Below, piece by piece: positions 47,079-57,353 of a DNA stretch of 64,000 nucleotides; position 1 is the stretch's first letter; each line of letters opens with the position of its first letter. Location of the stretch: contig CAWAMR010000003.1 of the NCBI GenBank assembly GCA_963783095.1, forward strand, positions 124,001 to 188,000. Reading direction: 5' to 3'. The position numbers and the translations under genes were made by a program. Under the pieces are notes generated by a model, which made no database searches, had not been told where the DNA came from, and saw only the letters and a list, made by a program, of their open reading frames with translations. The DNA comes from CAWAMR01 sp963783095 (GTDB lineage: Bacteria; Planctomycetota; Planctomycetia; Gemmatales; Gemmataceae).

Positions 47079-47960
47079 TCATGCGTCCATATCCTCTTTG
47101 TGATCTAAATAATACTGCCCGCGCCTTTGCTTCTCTATCTGGATCGTCATGAGCAAGCAAAATGTCTTTCCAGGGTCCATCCCATTGCCAAAGATTTTTC
47201 GGCCATTCGATGATCGACTTCCAAACTTTCGATTCCCACCCGCCGGTCGTCTGCAATTTGCAGACGATACATTCCCGGTGCAAGGTGGTTCCAAGCACGA
47301 TGATGTTCGTAGCCGTATCGCCGGCATTGCAGACATCTTTCATGAGCCAATCCCATGAGCCTCGCGCATCAACTGAGAAACAACATGGTCGATGTTTTGC
47401 AAGTCATCTCCAACGATGAGGCTAGGCCGGTGTGGTCCGTTTTTGCGGCCTCGAATTTTCCCGCCGGTTGATGCACATTCGATAACGCAACCATTCACAA
47501 ACTCGATTCGTCCCGCAATACACTTTGCTTTTTTGAGTTCGGGGTATTCTGTTCTGAGTTGGTCGTTATTCTCGACTTCATCCCGAATTGCCCGCACGTA
47601 GGCATTTGCTTGCGGTCCCGTATCGCTCGAAAGGATGATGTACTTTTCAAGGTTGTGGATACCTGCGTACAGGGGATATGCTTGCGTACTCCACGTTGAC
47701 TTTGCCGATGATCGTGGGGCGATGATGTTATGCCGTTGTCCGCGTTTGAGGTGCAAGGTTCCGAGAAGATCGGACAGCCATAGATGGAATTCCGAATCAG
47801 GCTTCGGGAAGTAGTGGGGGAGGTATTTCTTCGACCATGCGCGGAAATTAGGAAGGGGTTTCAGGAGCTTTATCAGGCGCTCGGCTTCTTGCGGTTTCAA
47901 GTAAGGCAAGAGCCTCTGCAATTCGCTCGTCGGCGGTAAGTTCATGGACGGGTTTACCAT
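47079..47960 (-). pseudogene. Terminase large subunit-like ATPase, broken and truncated
   Basis: The first frame carries the N-terminal part (LQRLLPYLKPQEAERLIKLL), Walker A-like NIIAPRSSAKSTWSTQAYPL and Walker B SLIVGDDLQNIDHV. Near 47345 the frame changes (WLMKDVCNAGDTATNIIVLG, LAHDDPDREAKARA), and it changes again near 47120 (YYLDHKEDMDA). It then stops at about 47079, before the nuclease domain normally found at residues 300-450. The frame changes may be sequence errors, but the missing C-terminus looks real. The start overlaps the TerS-like gene by about 110 nt. Confidence 0.7.
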
Positions 47961-48378
47961 CGGTTTCGTTGACTTTCTTCTTTCGCTGCGACGGGTACAG
48001 AGCAAGCAATTCGTCGATGTCTTTCAGGATCGAAAGAGAGGTTCGGATGTCTCCGGCAAGGGTCGCCTTGGAATAGAGGTGTTCCCTTTGGGCCAGATGC
48101 TTCTTGAACAGTTTTTTGCGGGATGAGACTGTTTCGGCCTCGATCGCATCATCCGCCAGACTGATGTACCGCCAAATTGTCGAGTCCCCAAGCGGTTCAA
48201 GCGGTTCCTCGCCGGGTTCCTCGTACCAACACGATTCCGGATTTTGCTCTGTTTCTCTAACGTACTCTAACACGTCGGCAAACTTCGCACCCTCTAACCT
48301 GATGCGAGAGATTTCGGTCACTCTCTGGGCCATCACACTTTTACTCGGCGGCTTTCTTCGGCTCTTTCGCTTCGCCAT
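47848..48378 (-). CDS. Terminase small subunit-like DNA-binding protein
   Basis: 176 residues. A basic N-terminus (MAKRKSRRKPPSKSVMAQRV) and an HTH-like helical part (LGDSTIWRYISLADDAIEAE) are followed by a long helical region (FKKHLAQREHLYSKATLAGD, SILKDIDELLALYP). Position directly before the TerL-like gene, size and layout suit TerS; the sequence alone is not decisive. It overlaps the PLD-like gene by 38 nt. Confidence 0.6.
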   Translation of the reverse strand: MAKRKSRRKPPSKSVMAQRVTEISRIRLEGAKFADVLEYVRETEQNPESCWYEEPGEEPLEPLGDSTIWRYISLADDAIEAETVSSRKKLFKKHLAQREHLYSKATLAGDIRTSLSILKDIDELLALYPSQRKKKVNETDGKPVHELTADERIAEALALLETARSRAPDKAPETPS

Positions 48379-49000
48379 GTTTCACCACGAGGTTATCGAT
48401 CCATGCCGCGTGCCAGTCGTGTAAAGTTGGATCGTGAATGAGTGCAAACTGTTCCCGGCCACTGCCGTTGCCGCACAAATTGGCGCTTCCTTCGATGCTC
48501 ATCTTCTGTCCGCTGGTAAAGGCCAGAGTAACAACTTTGGCGTGTGAATGGCAACAGGCGGCGCGTTGTCCACGCTCGTGGAAAGACTTCTGGGCCAGTT
48601 CCCAGAGCCAACCCTTATGAGCGCGCAGGAATATCGACGAAAGCAACGTCATCGATTTTACTTTGCCGCTATCATACCATCTTTCCATCGCGTTCAAGTT
48701 CCGCTCGTTGAATCCCAACGTCGCCATACTGAGCCGATCGACGCTTCCGAGTTGGTCGATAAGCGCATTCATAACGTCGGTGAGGTCCATCCGGGCTGTG
48801 CAAACTGCGTGCAGACTTTCGCCTGGGCTTGGCAAGTTGCTAAGCACTTCGCGCGCTTCCTTAATGCCGGCCTGACGGATGGCCTGTAGCTTCACCTTGA
48901 TCGGCGTGGGCAGTCCCTCGAAGTCGTCGGCCTGGGCGTCGTCGGGCTCGGCTTGCTGTCCAAGCCCGAACGGGTTGCTTCTCACTCGGAATCGTGCCAT
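48341..49000 (-). CDS. PLD-like (HxK) domain protein of the element
   Basis: 219 residues. The C-terminal half has an HxK motif (SHAKVVTLAFTSGQKMSIEG, His153 and Lys155) and GSANLCGNGSGREQFALIHD (about 171-190), the second part of a PLD-type active site. The usual downstream Asp of HxKxxxxD is not present. The first half (DLTDVMNALIDQLGSVDRLS, LGFNERNLNAMERWYDSGKV) has the fold outline of this group. Single-motif PLD proteins beside terminases occur in phages and satellites; whether it cuts DNA is unknown. Confidence 0.65.
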   Translation of the reverse strand: MARFRVRSNPFGLGQQAEPDDAQADDFEGLPTPIKVKLQAIRQAGIKEAREVLSNLPSPGESLHAVCTARMDLTDVMNALIDQLGSVDRLSMATLGFNERNLNAMERWYDSGKVKSMTLLSSIFLRAHKGWLWELAQKSFHERGQRAACCHSHAKVVTLAFTSGQKMSIEGSANLCGNGSGREQFALIHDPTLHDWHAAWIDNLVVKHGEAKEPKKAAE

Positions 49001-49013
49001 AGGTCAGCCTCGG

Positions 49014-49196
49014 TCAATCGGGAATGGTGAAAGCGCCTTGCGCAGCAATACTGCCCATTTGGGCGGCGGTCAAATTCCCGCTCGCGGTGTGCTTGCTCGA
49101 TGATTTCAGTTTCCGCTCTATCTCTTGAAGTCTTTGGCGGAGGCTGTTTTTCGGGCTGAAATTGCCCTTTCCGGAAAACTTGGATTTCTTTGCCAT
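49014..49196 (-). CDS. Small basic element protein
   Basis: 60 residues, very basic N-terminus (MAKKSKFSGKGNFSPKNSLR) with a helical stretch (QRLQEIERKLKSSSK). AAAGGAGAA sits 7 nt before the ATG, an excellent site. It is the first gene of the element operon and may be DNA-binding. Confidence 0.6.
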   Translation of the reverse strand: MAKKSKFSGKGNFSPKNSLRQRLQEIERKLKSSSKHTASGNLTAAQMGSIAAQGAFTIPD

Positions 49197-49253
49197 TGGT
49201 TCATTCTCCTTTGTTGGTTAAGTGGACGTTTCGCCTGCGATCGTTTGGAAGCA

Positions 49254-49439
49254 TCAGCCACCCCCTTCGCTCCTCTTGAGCATATCAGCAAGGGCGGTTC
49301 GTTGCTCCGCTGTCAACCTGGCAACAGACTGAATTAGAGCCGAAAAGGTCTGATCGCCGGGAAGTGCGCCTGTTTGTGCGCCGCTCTCATCGAGAAGTTC
49401 GGTTTTTTCTGGGGAATCTTGAGAAGGTTCAAGTCCCAC
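49254..49439 (-). CDS. Possible small ORF starting inside the attR repeat
   Basis: A GTG at 49439, within the 22-nt crossover repeat, opens a frame of 61 residues (VGLEPSQDSPEKTELLDESG, then LIQSVARLTAEQRTALADML). The C-terminal helix looks protein-like, and similar starts (VGLEP, from the tRNA 3' end) are common next to tRNA integrations. No ribosome-binding site is visible. Confidence 0.3.
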   Translation of the reverse strand: MGLEPSQDSPEKTELLDESGAQTGALPGDQTFSALIQSVARLTAEQRTALADMLKRSEGGG

Positions 49440-49447
49440 CCGGGCCA
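49426..49447 (+). other. attR: second copy of the 22-nt crossover repeat
   Basis: Exact copy of 43223-43244 with no remaining tRNA sequence around it. It marks the distal end of the element. Confidence 0.88.
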
Positions 49448-49654
49448 CTGGTTGATATGAACAGCGCGAGCAACTGTCGAAATGCTCCGATCCAGAATTT
49501 TTTTTCGCTTGACTGTTGCCGAGCAGCATGAAAATAATGTGAAGGAAATATATGCGGTAGGGGCGGATGATTTGGAACCGCCTTCAAGTCTCAAATTGAT
49601 CTGTCGATTCGTGGATCGAAAAACTCCGAAGACCCACACCAGGAGTGGCGAATC

Positions 49655-50801
49655 ATGGCCCATCCTCAAGCGTTGAACTCGAGCGGCGAGCCAAACCAGA
49701 CATCGGATATTAGCCCAAATGATCGACCGACAGCGAAACCCATCCCTGTAGGGATTCTGGTTTCCGTATCCGGGAAGAAGCCGGCGATTCCAATCCCGCA
49801 AATTACGTTGTCTGAAAAAAGTCCACAAGTCAACCCCTCGACTGCAACAATCGTCCGCGCTGCGGAACCGGCCAACTCCCCGACGACCACAACCATCGTC
49901 CGCACTGCGGATGTAGGAAAACCGGCAGGCTGGTTCGATTTGTTAAAGCGATATGCTCCGGCAATCGCCGTCAGTTCCGTCGTTCATTGCGGGCTTATCC
50001 TGGGTTTGTTTTTTCTGTATCAAGGGTTGCTCGATCCGCCGGAGCCCGCCGATGCGGAACCCAAGATCAACACTCGGGTAGAAGAAGCCGAAACCGCATC
50101 CGATGCGGACGAACAGAATCTCGATTCCGATTTGGTGGTGAATGATGTGATGGTTGAATTACCGGAGACAAAGGTGCAGCCTGAGCAAGCTGCCGGCGTG
50201 GAAGAGAGCGTTGCTTCAACGCAAATCGGCACCAGCACGGGCGATTTGTCCAACCTCGCCGGCTTCCCAAGCGATGATGTCGGCGGCTCCTTCGGAATCT
50301 TCCAGCCCGACAAGGACGGGATGCTGGGTCAATCCGGAATGCAAGGTCTGTTCGGCTTGCCGACGGAAGTTCAACGCAGGCTGAAGATCGCGGGTGGGAA
50401 ATCGGGTCAGATTCAACTTACGCTAGTTTGGAATAACCGCAACGATCTCGATCTGCACTGTATCGATCCGAATGGAGAGGAGATTTTCTACGGAAATCGA
50501 AAAGCGGCGAGAGGATCCGAGGGCAATCTTCGACGTGGATCGAAATGCGGGAGCGGACTCTTCGGATTCACCGATCGAGAACATCTTTTTTCCGCAAGGC
50601 AAAGCCCCCAAGGGCAAGTATCAGGTCTACGTGAACTATTTTGCCCGGCACGGAGGCAAGGATCCAACCTCTTACGAGGTTTTTGTGAAGGTGAACAGTC
50701 GCCGTATGAAATTCCACGGCCTGATCTCTCAGGGTGAGCCGAAGCGGCTCATCTATGAGTTCGAATTGTCGGGGGAGTCGAAGTCGGCAGTCTCAAAGTA
50801 A
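49655..50801 (+). CDS. Membrane-anchored DUF2135-like protein, one frameshift
   Basis: About 381 residues. A Pro/Thr-rich cytoplasmic part (with a duplicated TATIVRAAEPANSPT-type segment) precedes one transmembrane helix (APAIAVSSVVHCGLILGLFF, about 106-125). An acidic linker leads to a beta-sandwich domain: QIQLTLVWNNRNDLDLHCID, PNGEEIFYGN and, in the next frame, DVDRNAGADSSDSPIENIFF and KYQVYVNYFARHGGKDPTSY. This is the DUF2135/YfaP-type pattern. Removing one A near 50530 joins the frames. AGGAG precedes the ATG. Confidence 0.78.
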
Positions 50802-50808
50802 TGAACGG

Positions 50809-51789
50809 CTACTCTCTGATGATGCGACAGTTCGGCAACTCTTTTTTGAGCTGGATCAGAGCAACTTTCGTGACATCAATTTCATTCAGAGTCAGTTGCT
50901 GCAACTGTTTCAGTTTTGCCAGTTCTTTCAACCCCAAATCTGTCACTTTGGTCCCGGTAATATCGAGCGACTTCAACTGATTTATCTCCGAAAGGGCTTT
51001 AATCCCAGTGTCGGTAATTGCCGTATGGTAAAGGTCCAGCTCTTGTAGTTGTTGACTTCCAACGAGATCTTTCATTCCTTTGTCGGTGACACCTGTCCTG
51101 GCCAGCTTCAGAACACGCAGATTCTTGAAACCTGCCAACTCCTTGATCCCGTCGTCTTCCACTCTGGTAACACTTAGGTTGAGTTCTTGCAACTGCGGCA
51201 ATCTTGCTAACTTCTTCAGACCCGCATTGCTAAAATCTGTGCCAAAAAGGTTCAATGACTTTAGCTGCTTGAACTTTTCGAGATGGATGGAACTGGAATT
51301 GGTGACATTTGTGCTGGAAATGTCAAGTGTGTGTAGCTGTTTTAGAAGCGTAAGTTCCTTTATCCCATCATCACTTACTTCAGTTTCGAGGAGGAAGAGT
51401 TTTTCTAACCGTTCCAGGCCGGCGAGATGTTTCAAGCCCGCATCCGTGATCTTTGTTCCGCTGAGATTCAGCCATTGCAAGCTTTTCAGAGCAGCCAGTT
51501 CCTTCATTCCTTCGTCGGTCACTCTTGCGCCGCCGAGGTTCAATTTCTTTAACCGCTTAATCCCAGCCAGATGTTTCAAGGTCTCATCCCTGACCGGTGG
51601 TGTTGTAAGAATGAGCCAGACTTCAACGATAGGCCGGTCGCTGGCTTTCTCGTCTCGTGCGACTACGCCGCCAATTTCTTTGATAAATTTGTCTGCCTTG
51701 TCTTCAGCCTCGTCGGCACGGACGACGGAAGTGCAAATGATCAACAAAGCAAAGCCGGCCAAGAAAACGCACCTGCATGATCGAAACAT
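50809..51789 (-). CDS. Exported leucine-rich repeat protein
   Basis: 326 residues. A signal peptide (CVFLAGFALLIICTSVVRAD) is followed by about nine LRR units of about 24 residues (LKKLNLGGARVTDEGMKELA, LQWLNLSGTKITDAGLKHLA, LEKLFLLETEVSDDGIKELT), the cysteine-free 'T-D-x-G-(L/M)-K-x-L' type common in planctomycetes. It likely mediates protein binding outside the cytoplasm. It is convergent with the DUF2135-like gene and has its own ATG with a purine-rich leader. Confidence 0.85.
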   Translation of the reverse strand: MFRSCRCVFLAGFALLIICTSVVRADEAEDKADKFIKEIGGVVARDEKASDRPIVEVWLILTTPPVRDETLKHLAGIKRLKKLNLGGARVTDEGMKELAALKSLQWLNLSGTKITDAGLKHLAGLERLEKLFLLETEVSDDGIKELTLLKQLHTLDISSTNVTNSSSIHLEKFKQLKSLNLFGTDFSNAGLKKLARLPQLQELNLSVTRVEDDGIKELAGFKNLRVLKLARTGVTDKGMKDLVGSQQLQELDLYHTAITDTGIKALSEINQLKSLDITGTKVTDLGLKELAKLKQLQQLTLNEIDVTKVALIQLKKELPNCRIIRE

Positions 51790-51881
51790 GATTTTCCCTA
51801 AATCGGATCAAGGATCAAACGTGGAAGAGTTGTAACCAATCGAGCGAGGAGCCGCAAGTCCGAGAAAAATGCAACGAAAAA

Positions 51882-51907
51882 CCCCGCTGATCTTTCGACC
51901 AGCGGGG
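51882..51907 (-). terminator. Terminator of the 16S rRNA transcript
   Basis: CCCCGCTG / CAGCGGGG stem with a 10-nt loop; on the minus strand it is followed by TTTTTCG. It lies about 115 nt beyond the 16S 3' end and just after the trailer arm of the processing stem. Confidence 0.85.
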
Positions 51908-51915
51908 TACTTTGT

Positions 51916-51948
51916 AGTTGATGTTGAAAACGAGTCTAACGAGGATGG
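51916..51948 (-). other. 3' arm of the 16S processing stem
   Basis: The transcript of this arm is complementary to the leader arm at 53701-53732 over about 32 bp with one mismatch and one bulge. Together they enclose the 16S rRNA, as RNase III processing stems do. Confidence 0.85.
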
Positions 51949-52020
51949 TTCACATGTAGATCTCTAATTGAGTCGGTTCGTGAAAACCTTGGCAATTGAG
52001 TCTGATAAATCAATCCTTAG

Positions 52021-53545
<1,525 letters not shown>

Positions 53546-53700
53546 CACAGAGTGTTCTATGTACACAGTTTTCACTGCGATGCGTTGAACAGAAGCAGTT
53601 TGAGTCGCCGGCTTGGAATTGACTCAAATTCATTAAAAGTCTCCCAAGACAAGTCTTGAGAGATAGAGAATGAGGTGAATGCCAATCGGCATTCTTTCCC

Positions 53701-53732
53701 CCATCCTCGTAGGCTCGTTTTCAACATCAACT
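53701..53732 (-). other. 5' arm of the 16S processing stem
   Basis: Complement of the trailer arm 51916-51948. It begins about 155 nt upstream of the mature 5' end. Confidence 0.85.
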
Positions 53733-53834
53733 TGTCAAAGATCAATTGGAATGAAAAGCGCCAACACCGAAAGCGTTTTACGGCTTCCGATGGGTACGCA
53801 AATCATCAATCACGTTATTGAACGCGACTCATTT

Positions 53835-53862
53835 ACTTTACGGTCGAAGCCCGAAGTGTCAA
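53835..53862 (-). promoter_or_regulatory. Sigma-70-type promoter of the 16S rRNA gene
   Basis: On the minus strand TTGACA (53862-53857), a 16-nt spacer and TAAAGT (53840-53835) form a good -35/-10 pair. It lies about 290 nt upstream of the mature 16S 5' end, upstream of the processing-stem arm. A hairpin (GAATGCC/GGCATTC, 53677-53694) lies in the leader. Confidence 0.7.
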
Positions 53863-54154
53863 GAGAATAGGTTGGTACAAGGGAAAAAATTCCCCGACGT
53901 CATCGAATGAGACGTTTTTGGGAGAGATCGAACTACGCCGGAACCCTTGCGTGCTCTTCCATTTACACGAGATACATGCCCCACTGCCAAATCCCAATTG
54001 CCGCGATTAAAATTTTGGACCTGGATTTTGCGGACAGTTGGTTTGGAAGGGGAATACCTCTTTTACGAAGGCTTCACGGGTCGTACAACAAGATCATGAT
54101 TGAAATATACATCGAAGTCAAGCAGGAACTGCCTCCTTTCTTCAAAAGCTCATC
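53863..54154. other. Intergenic stretch between the 16S promoter and purQ
   Basis: No gene-like frame was found between the 16S promoter and purQ. The region must hold the divergent purQ promoter; no clear boxes were identified. Confidence 0.4.
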
Positions 54155-54926
54155 ATGACTACACCAAAAGTGTTGATCTTGCGCGCTCCCGGCACCAATT
54201 GCGATGGCGAAGCCCAATTTGCTTTCGAGCGTGCGGGCGCTAAAGCGGAACCAGTCCACATCAACCGCCTCCGCGAAGATCCCAAATTGCTGCATCGCTA
54301 CCAGATCCTCATGATTCCCGGCGGCTTCAGTTATGGTGACGATGTTGCGGCAGGGAAAATCCTGGCGAATCAACTCACTCACTTTTTGGGGGATGAACTT
54401 CGCAAATTCCGCGACGCCGAGAAACTGATCCTGGGCGTGTGCAACGGCTTTCAGGTTCTTTTGAAAGCGGGCATTCTGATTCCGCCCGATGAGGATGGAG
54501 GCGCTCGCCACCCTTGCACACAACACGAATGGTTATCAGGACCGCTGGCTTCACGTGAAGGTCACTTCAGATCGCTGCCCATTCCTGAAAGGTATCGAGC
54601 AAATGCACATTCCGATGGCTCATGGCGAAGGGAACTTCATTTGTCGCAAAGAATGGATCTTGCGCGGGCTGGAACAAGCCGGACAAGTCGTATTGCGTTA
54701 TGTCGATGAACATGGTGCGACCGGGGGATACCCGATCAACCCCAATGGATCTCAGGGCGATGTCGCAGGCATCTGCGATTTTACTGGGAGAGTTCTAGGG
54801 TTGATGCCGCATCCGGAACGGCACGTATTGCCGACGCAACATCCGCGCTGGACGCGCGAAGGACTTAAAGATGAGGGGGATGGGTTGCAGCTTTTCAGAA
54901 ACGCGGTGGAGTTTTTCAAGGTATAA
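54155..54926 (+). CDS. purQ: Phosphoribosylformylglycinamidine synthase subunit PurQ, one frameshift
   Basis: About 256 residues when repaired. The glutaminase subunit supplies ammonia for FGAM synthesis. The first frame has KVLILRAPGTNCDGEAQFAF, ILMIPGGFSYGDDVAAGKIL and the catalytic-Cys loop LILGVCNGFQVLLKAGIL (Cys about 91). The second frame has LAHNTNGYQDRWLHVKVTSD and the His/Glu part GRVLGLMPHPERHVLPTQH. Removing one G near 54499 joins them. An insertion error is likely, since purine synthesis is normally needed. No purL or purS gene is adjacent. Confidence 0.92.
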
Positions 54927-54949
54927 CTGGAGGTACTTATTGAAACCAA

Positions 54950-55180
54950 CTATCTCAGCAAACCTCGAAACTGCTCCCGATCCAGTTCACAATCCCGTAG
55001 AATCTTGCTCATCAATCCCGGTCCAATCGTTTCGCCCGCATGTACCGAAACGACCGTCGTGCGCCCATCGGTATGCCGCATGAATCGATGGGCACCGCGA
55101 ATGCGGACGACGGAGAACCCACCACGTTCAAGCACTTGGACCACCTCGGCGCCAGTCAACGCGGGTAGCTTACTGCTCAT
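54950..55180 (-). CDS. hicA: HicA-type mRNA interferase toxin
   Basis: 76 residues. The double-stranded-RNA-binding-like fold is seen in LTGAEVVQVLERGGFSVVRI, the catalytic His in RGAHRFMRHT, and VSVHAGETIGPGLMSKILRD. HicA cleaves mRNA. The ATG overlaps the stop of the antitoxin gene (ATGA). Here the antitoxin gene comes first, which occurs in some hic loci. Confidence 0.88.
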   Translation of the reverse strand: MSSKLPALTGAEVVQVLERGGFSVVRIRGAHRFMRHTDGRTTVVSVHAGETIGPGLMSKILRDCELDREQFRGLLR

Positions 55181-55392
55181 GCCGGGACACTCACACGCTG
55201 GACGCCAATGAACTCCAATTCGCTTGCGTCCTCGACTCTCACCTCAAGGCACAACGAAATCGCTTCCCGCACTCGGTCCATCAACTCATCGAGCGATCGG
55301 GCTTGGGTATGACAACCCGGCAGGGCAGGTACAGAAGCAACGTAGTACCCCTCTTCGTCGCGCTCAATGACCACATTAAACTCGTGGCTCAT
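55177..55392 (-). CDS. hicB: HicB-type antitoxin
   Basis: 71 residues with the partial RNase H fold of HicB (FNVVIERDEEGYYVASVPAL, PGCHTQARSLDELMDRVREA). ATG 55392 has GGAGG upstream; the longer frame to 55470 lacks family similarity. No C-terminal DNA-binding domain is present, so autoregulation would need another route. Confidence 0.85.
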   Translation of the reverse strand: MSHEFNVVIERDEEGYYVASVPALPGCHTQARSLDELMDRVREAISLCLEVRVEDASELEFIGVQRVSVPA

Positions 55393-55503
55393 AACGCCTC
55401 CTTCAAACGTGTCCACACAACTATTCGACCCCAGGTGAGGCGGCTCAGGCCAACCCGCTTGATCCATCATGCTGCGCCGCCGAGGAACACGCCGACATCA
55501 TTT

Positions 55504-55893
55504 CTAGATCGAGATCCCTGGCGATCCGTCCGCTTGACCTCCCCACATGGCTTGCGACTCGCGGAGATATCGTTCGTGCAATTCGGGAATCAGAGTCTCA
55601 ATCGATGGGGTAAAGTAAAACCACGGTAGTCCATCCTGCTCCAAGGCCCTCTCAAACGGCTCGTACCAGTCGCGGTCGCCGGCTACTGGGTCAAGCCTTG
55701 TACAAAGTCCGAACGAACAAGAACACCCACCGTGAGGGAACTCCACACGGTCGTCACGCCAAGTGATAGCTTCCTGAAAGCTGCGATATGACCGCCCCGA
55801 CATGTCGGCTGCCCCGCCCGGTGGCACCCACATGAAGCAATATCGCCCAGGGCAGATGTTGGCGGGTGGCTTCGTGTGCTTATCCCAACCCAT
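55504..55893 (-). CDS. Hypothetical protein
   Basis: 129 residues. No family is recognised. The middle has a Cys/Gly-rich segment (PHGGCSCSFGLCTRL) that could bind metal, followed by DWYEPFERALEQDGLPWFYF and a helical C-terminus. The codon pattern looks coding. It lies about 110 nt upstream of hicB on the same strand; co-transcription is possible. Confidence 0.5.
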   Translation of the reverse strand: MGWDKHTKPPANICPGRYCFMWVPPGGAADMSGRSYRSFQEAITWRDDRVEFPHGGCSCSFGLCTRLDPVAGDRDWYEPFERALEQDGLPWFYFTPSIETLIPELHERYLRESQAMWGGQADGSPGISI

Positions 55894-55929
55894 AAATTTC
55901 CTTCGCCTATGCTAGCCGAACATTAAGAC

Positions 55930-56005
55930 GTCTATGCTGCATGCTCCGCCCGACCCTGCTTGGCTGTTCGCCAACGACTTTGTTGGCGGAGTATGCAGCA
56001 TAGAC
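55930..56005. repeat. Palindrome, 21-nt arms with one mismatch
   Basis: Arms 55930-55950 (GTCTATGCTGCATGCTCCGCC) and 55985-56005 pair with one mismatch; the loop is 34 nt with a small inner GTTCGCCAAC-type inverted sequence. Confidence 0.88.
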
Positions 56006-56451
56006 TTGGGTTGACCTAAACCGCTTCGCAACGACTTCCTGTGGCAGTTCGATTGGAAGCGGTTCTCCTACGTTGCACTGTAACGGTTCATCGCCTCGCG
56101 TTGCAAGTGTTTTTCCGCCATATTCAGCTCGTTGAACTCGCTTGGTGTCCGGAGCGCAAGCCCGCAATCTTGCCTTTCTTCTCTTGCGGCACGCAAGCTT
56201 CTCGAAACTTCCTCTTTTTTGCACAAGGCCGCTTGATTTTTGTAATTACGTACACTGTTATAGGTGTTGGTGGGTTGGGAGAATGTCGGGAGCGATCGTG
56301 GAACAAAAGTGGGTCAACTTCCAAAGAATTTGGACTGGATCAAACGATTTTCGATTTGACGAATTGCTTTGCAATGGATCGCCCGGTTAGAGTCAGCAAA
56401 CTTCACGGAGGCGGTAAACTTTCGATTGGGATTTGCCAAAAATGGCCCCTC

Positions 56452-56498
56452 ACCCCCCCCTAAGCAAAGTACGCCAAAGTACGCCAATTTAAGTTTAC
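56452..56498. repeat. C-rich dispersed element, second copy
   Basis: A run of eight C, then TAAGCAAAGTACGCCAAAGT and a TTTAAGTTTAC tail. It matches 14621-14657 apart from an internal duplication of about 11 nt. Confidence 0.7.
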
Positions 56499-56669
56499 TA
56501 CCGGGATGAAGCATGAGACCAGCAGTTGGGTTACCGACGGGAACATTGGTTCTGACGACAGTATTGGACACAGTAGAACTACCCAATGCACCGGGTTTTA
56601 CCTATTGATGGACCTATTGACTTTCCGACAGGACAACGAAGTAATTCTCCATTAAGAATGAGAATCATT

Positions 56670-57278
56670 ATGAGTGAAACCGTCGTCGATTTTCAAGACC
56701 GCAAGCAGCAACTCCGGGAGCAGGCCCACGCCAACCGGAATGCCCAGCTCAATAAGGATGAACTCAGCAAACAGATTTGCGACAAGTTCATGGCCTTACC
56801 GGAGTATGCGACCGCCCGGACGGTGATGTTCTACATCGATGTTCGCAGTGAAGTGCGCACCCGCCATGCGCTTCCCGAAGCACTGAATTCCGGAAAGCGC
56901 ATCATCGTACCTTGGTGCAATGAACATGGCGAACTGGAACTTTTTCCGCTTCTGAGCATGGATGAACTTGCGGTGGGGATGTACAAGATCCTGGAGCCGA
57001 AAGCAGAGTTGCGAAAACTCCCTGAAAAACAGGTTGCGGCGACTGATCTCGACCTCGTCATGGTGCCTGGCGTGGCCTTCGATCGTCACGGGGGCCGAAT
57101 GGGGCATGGGAAGGGTTACTACGACAAACTGCTGCAACATGCCCGTCCCGATACGCCTTTGATTGCTCTGGCTTTTGAATGCCAACTCTTTCCCGAAATC
57201 CCCACCGCTGGGCACGACATTTTTATGGACAAGATCATTACCGAAACGGCGATTTACCAAGGTAAAGGCAGGACGTAA
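56670..57278 (+). CDS. 5-formyltetrahydrofolate cyclo-ligase
   Basis: 202 residues. It converts 5-formyl-THF to 5,10-methenyl-THF with ATP. Typical parts: KQQLREQAHANRNAQLNKDE, VMFYIDVRSEVRTRHALPEA, DLVMVPGVAFDRHGGRMGHG and KGYYDKLLQ (the family's GxGKGYYD loop). ATG 56670 (MSETVVDFQ) is chosen; nearby upstream starts add no family sequence. The moxR gene follows after 75 nt on the same strand. Confidence 0.93.
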   Translation: MSETVVDFQDRKQQLREQAHANRNAQLNKDELSKQICDKFMALPEYATARTVMFYIDVRSEVRTRHALPEALNSGKRIIVPWCNEHGELELFPLLSMDELAVGMYKILEPKAELRKLPEKQVAATDLDLVMVPGVAFDRHGGRMGHGKGYYDKLLQHARPDTPLIALAFECQLFPEIPTAGHDIFMDKIITETAIYQGKGRT

Positions 57279-57353
57279 CCGCTGTGAAATGGCTTTTAGC
57301 TGCAAGCGTCATACTTACACAACCTTCCAGTTTATCGAGTACTGAAGCCTCTT

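Larger units (their letters stand above)
43223..49447. mobile_element. Integrative element in tRNA-Leu, phage-satellite or prophage-remnant-like (about 6.2 kb)
   Basis: It is bounded by an exact 22-nt direct repeat, with the tyrosine recombinase gene next to the tRNA end. All genes inside run on the minus strand, most overlapping by a few bases (49196 down to 43332), as in phage modules. Content: integrase, a small protein, a DUF3987 (YfjI-like) protein, a small protein, a TerL-like ATPase with damaged frame, a TerS-like protein, a PLD-like protein and a small basic protein. No capsid, tail or lysis gene is seen. The size and gene set fit a satellite or decayed prophage. Excision would regenerate one tRNA end. 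Confidence 0.85.
55894..56669. other. Gene-poor stretch of about 775 nt with two repeat elements
   Basis: It contains a palindrome (55930-56005) and a C-rich dispersed element (56452-56498). Frames on both strands run through it (for example 56041-56463 plus), but none shows family character. Confidence 0.5.

Noticed and set aside
55907..56463. Overlapping frames on both strands after the HicAB region
   Set aside because: They run through a palindrome and a low-information stretch, with no ribosome-binding site or recognisable domain; kept only as gap description.
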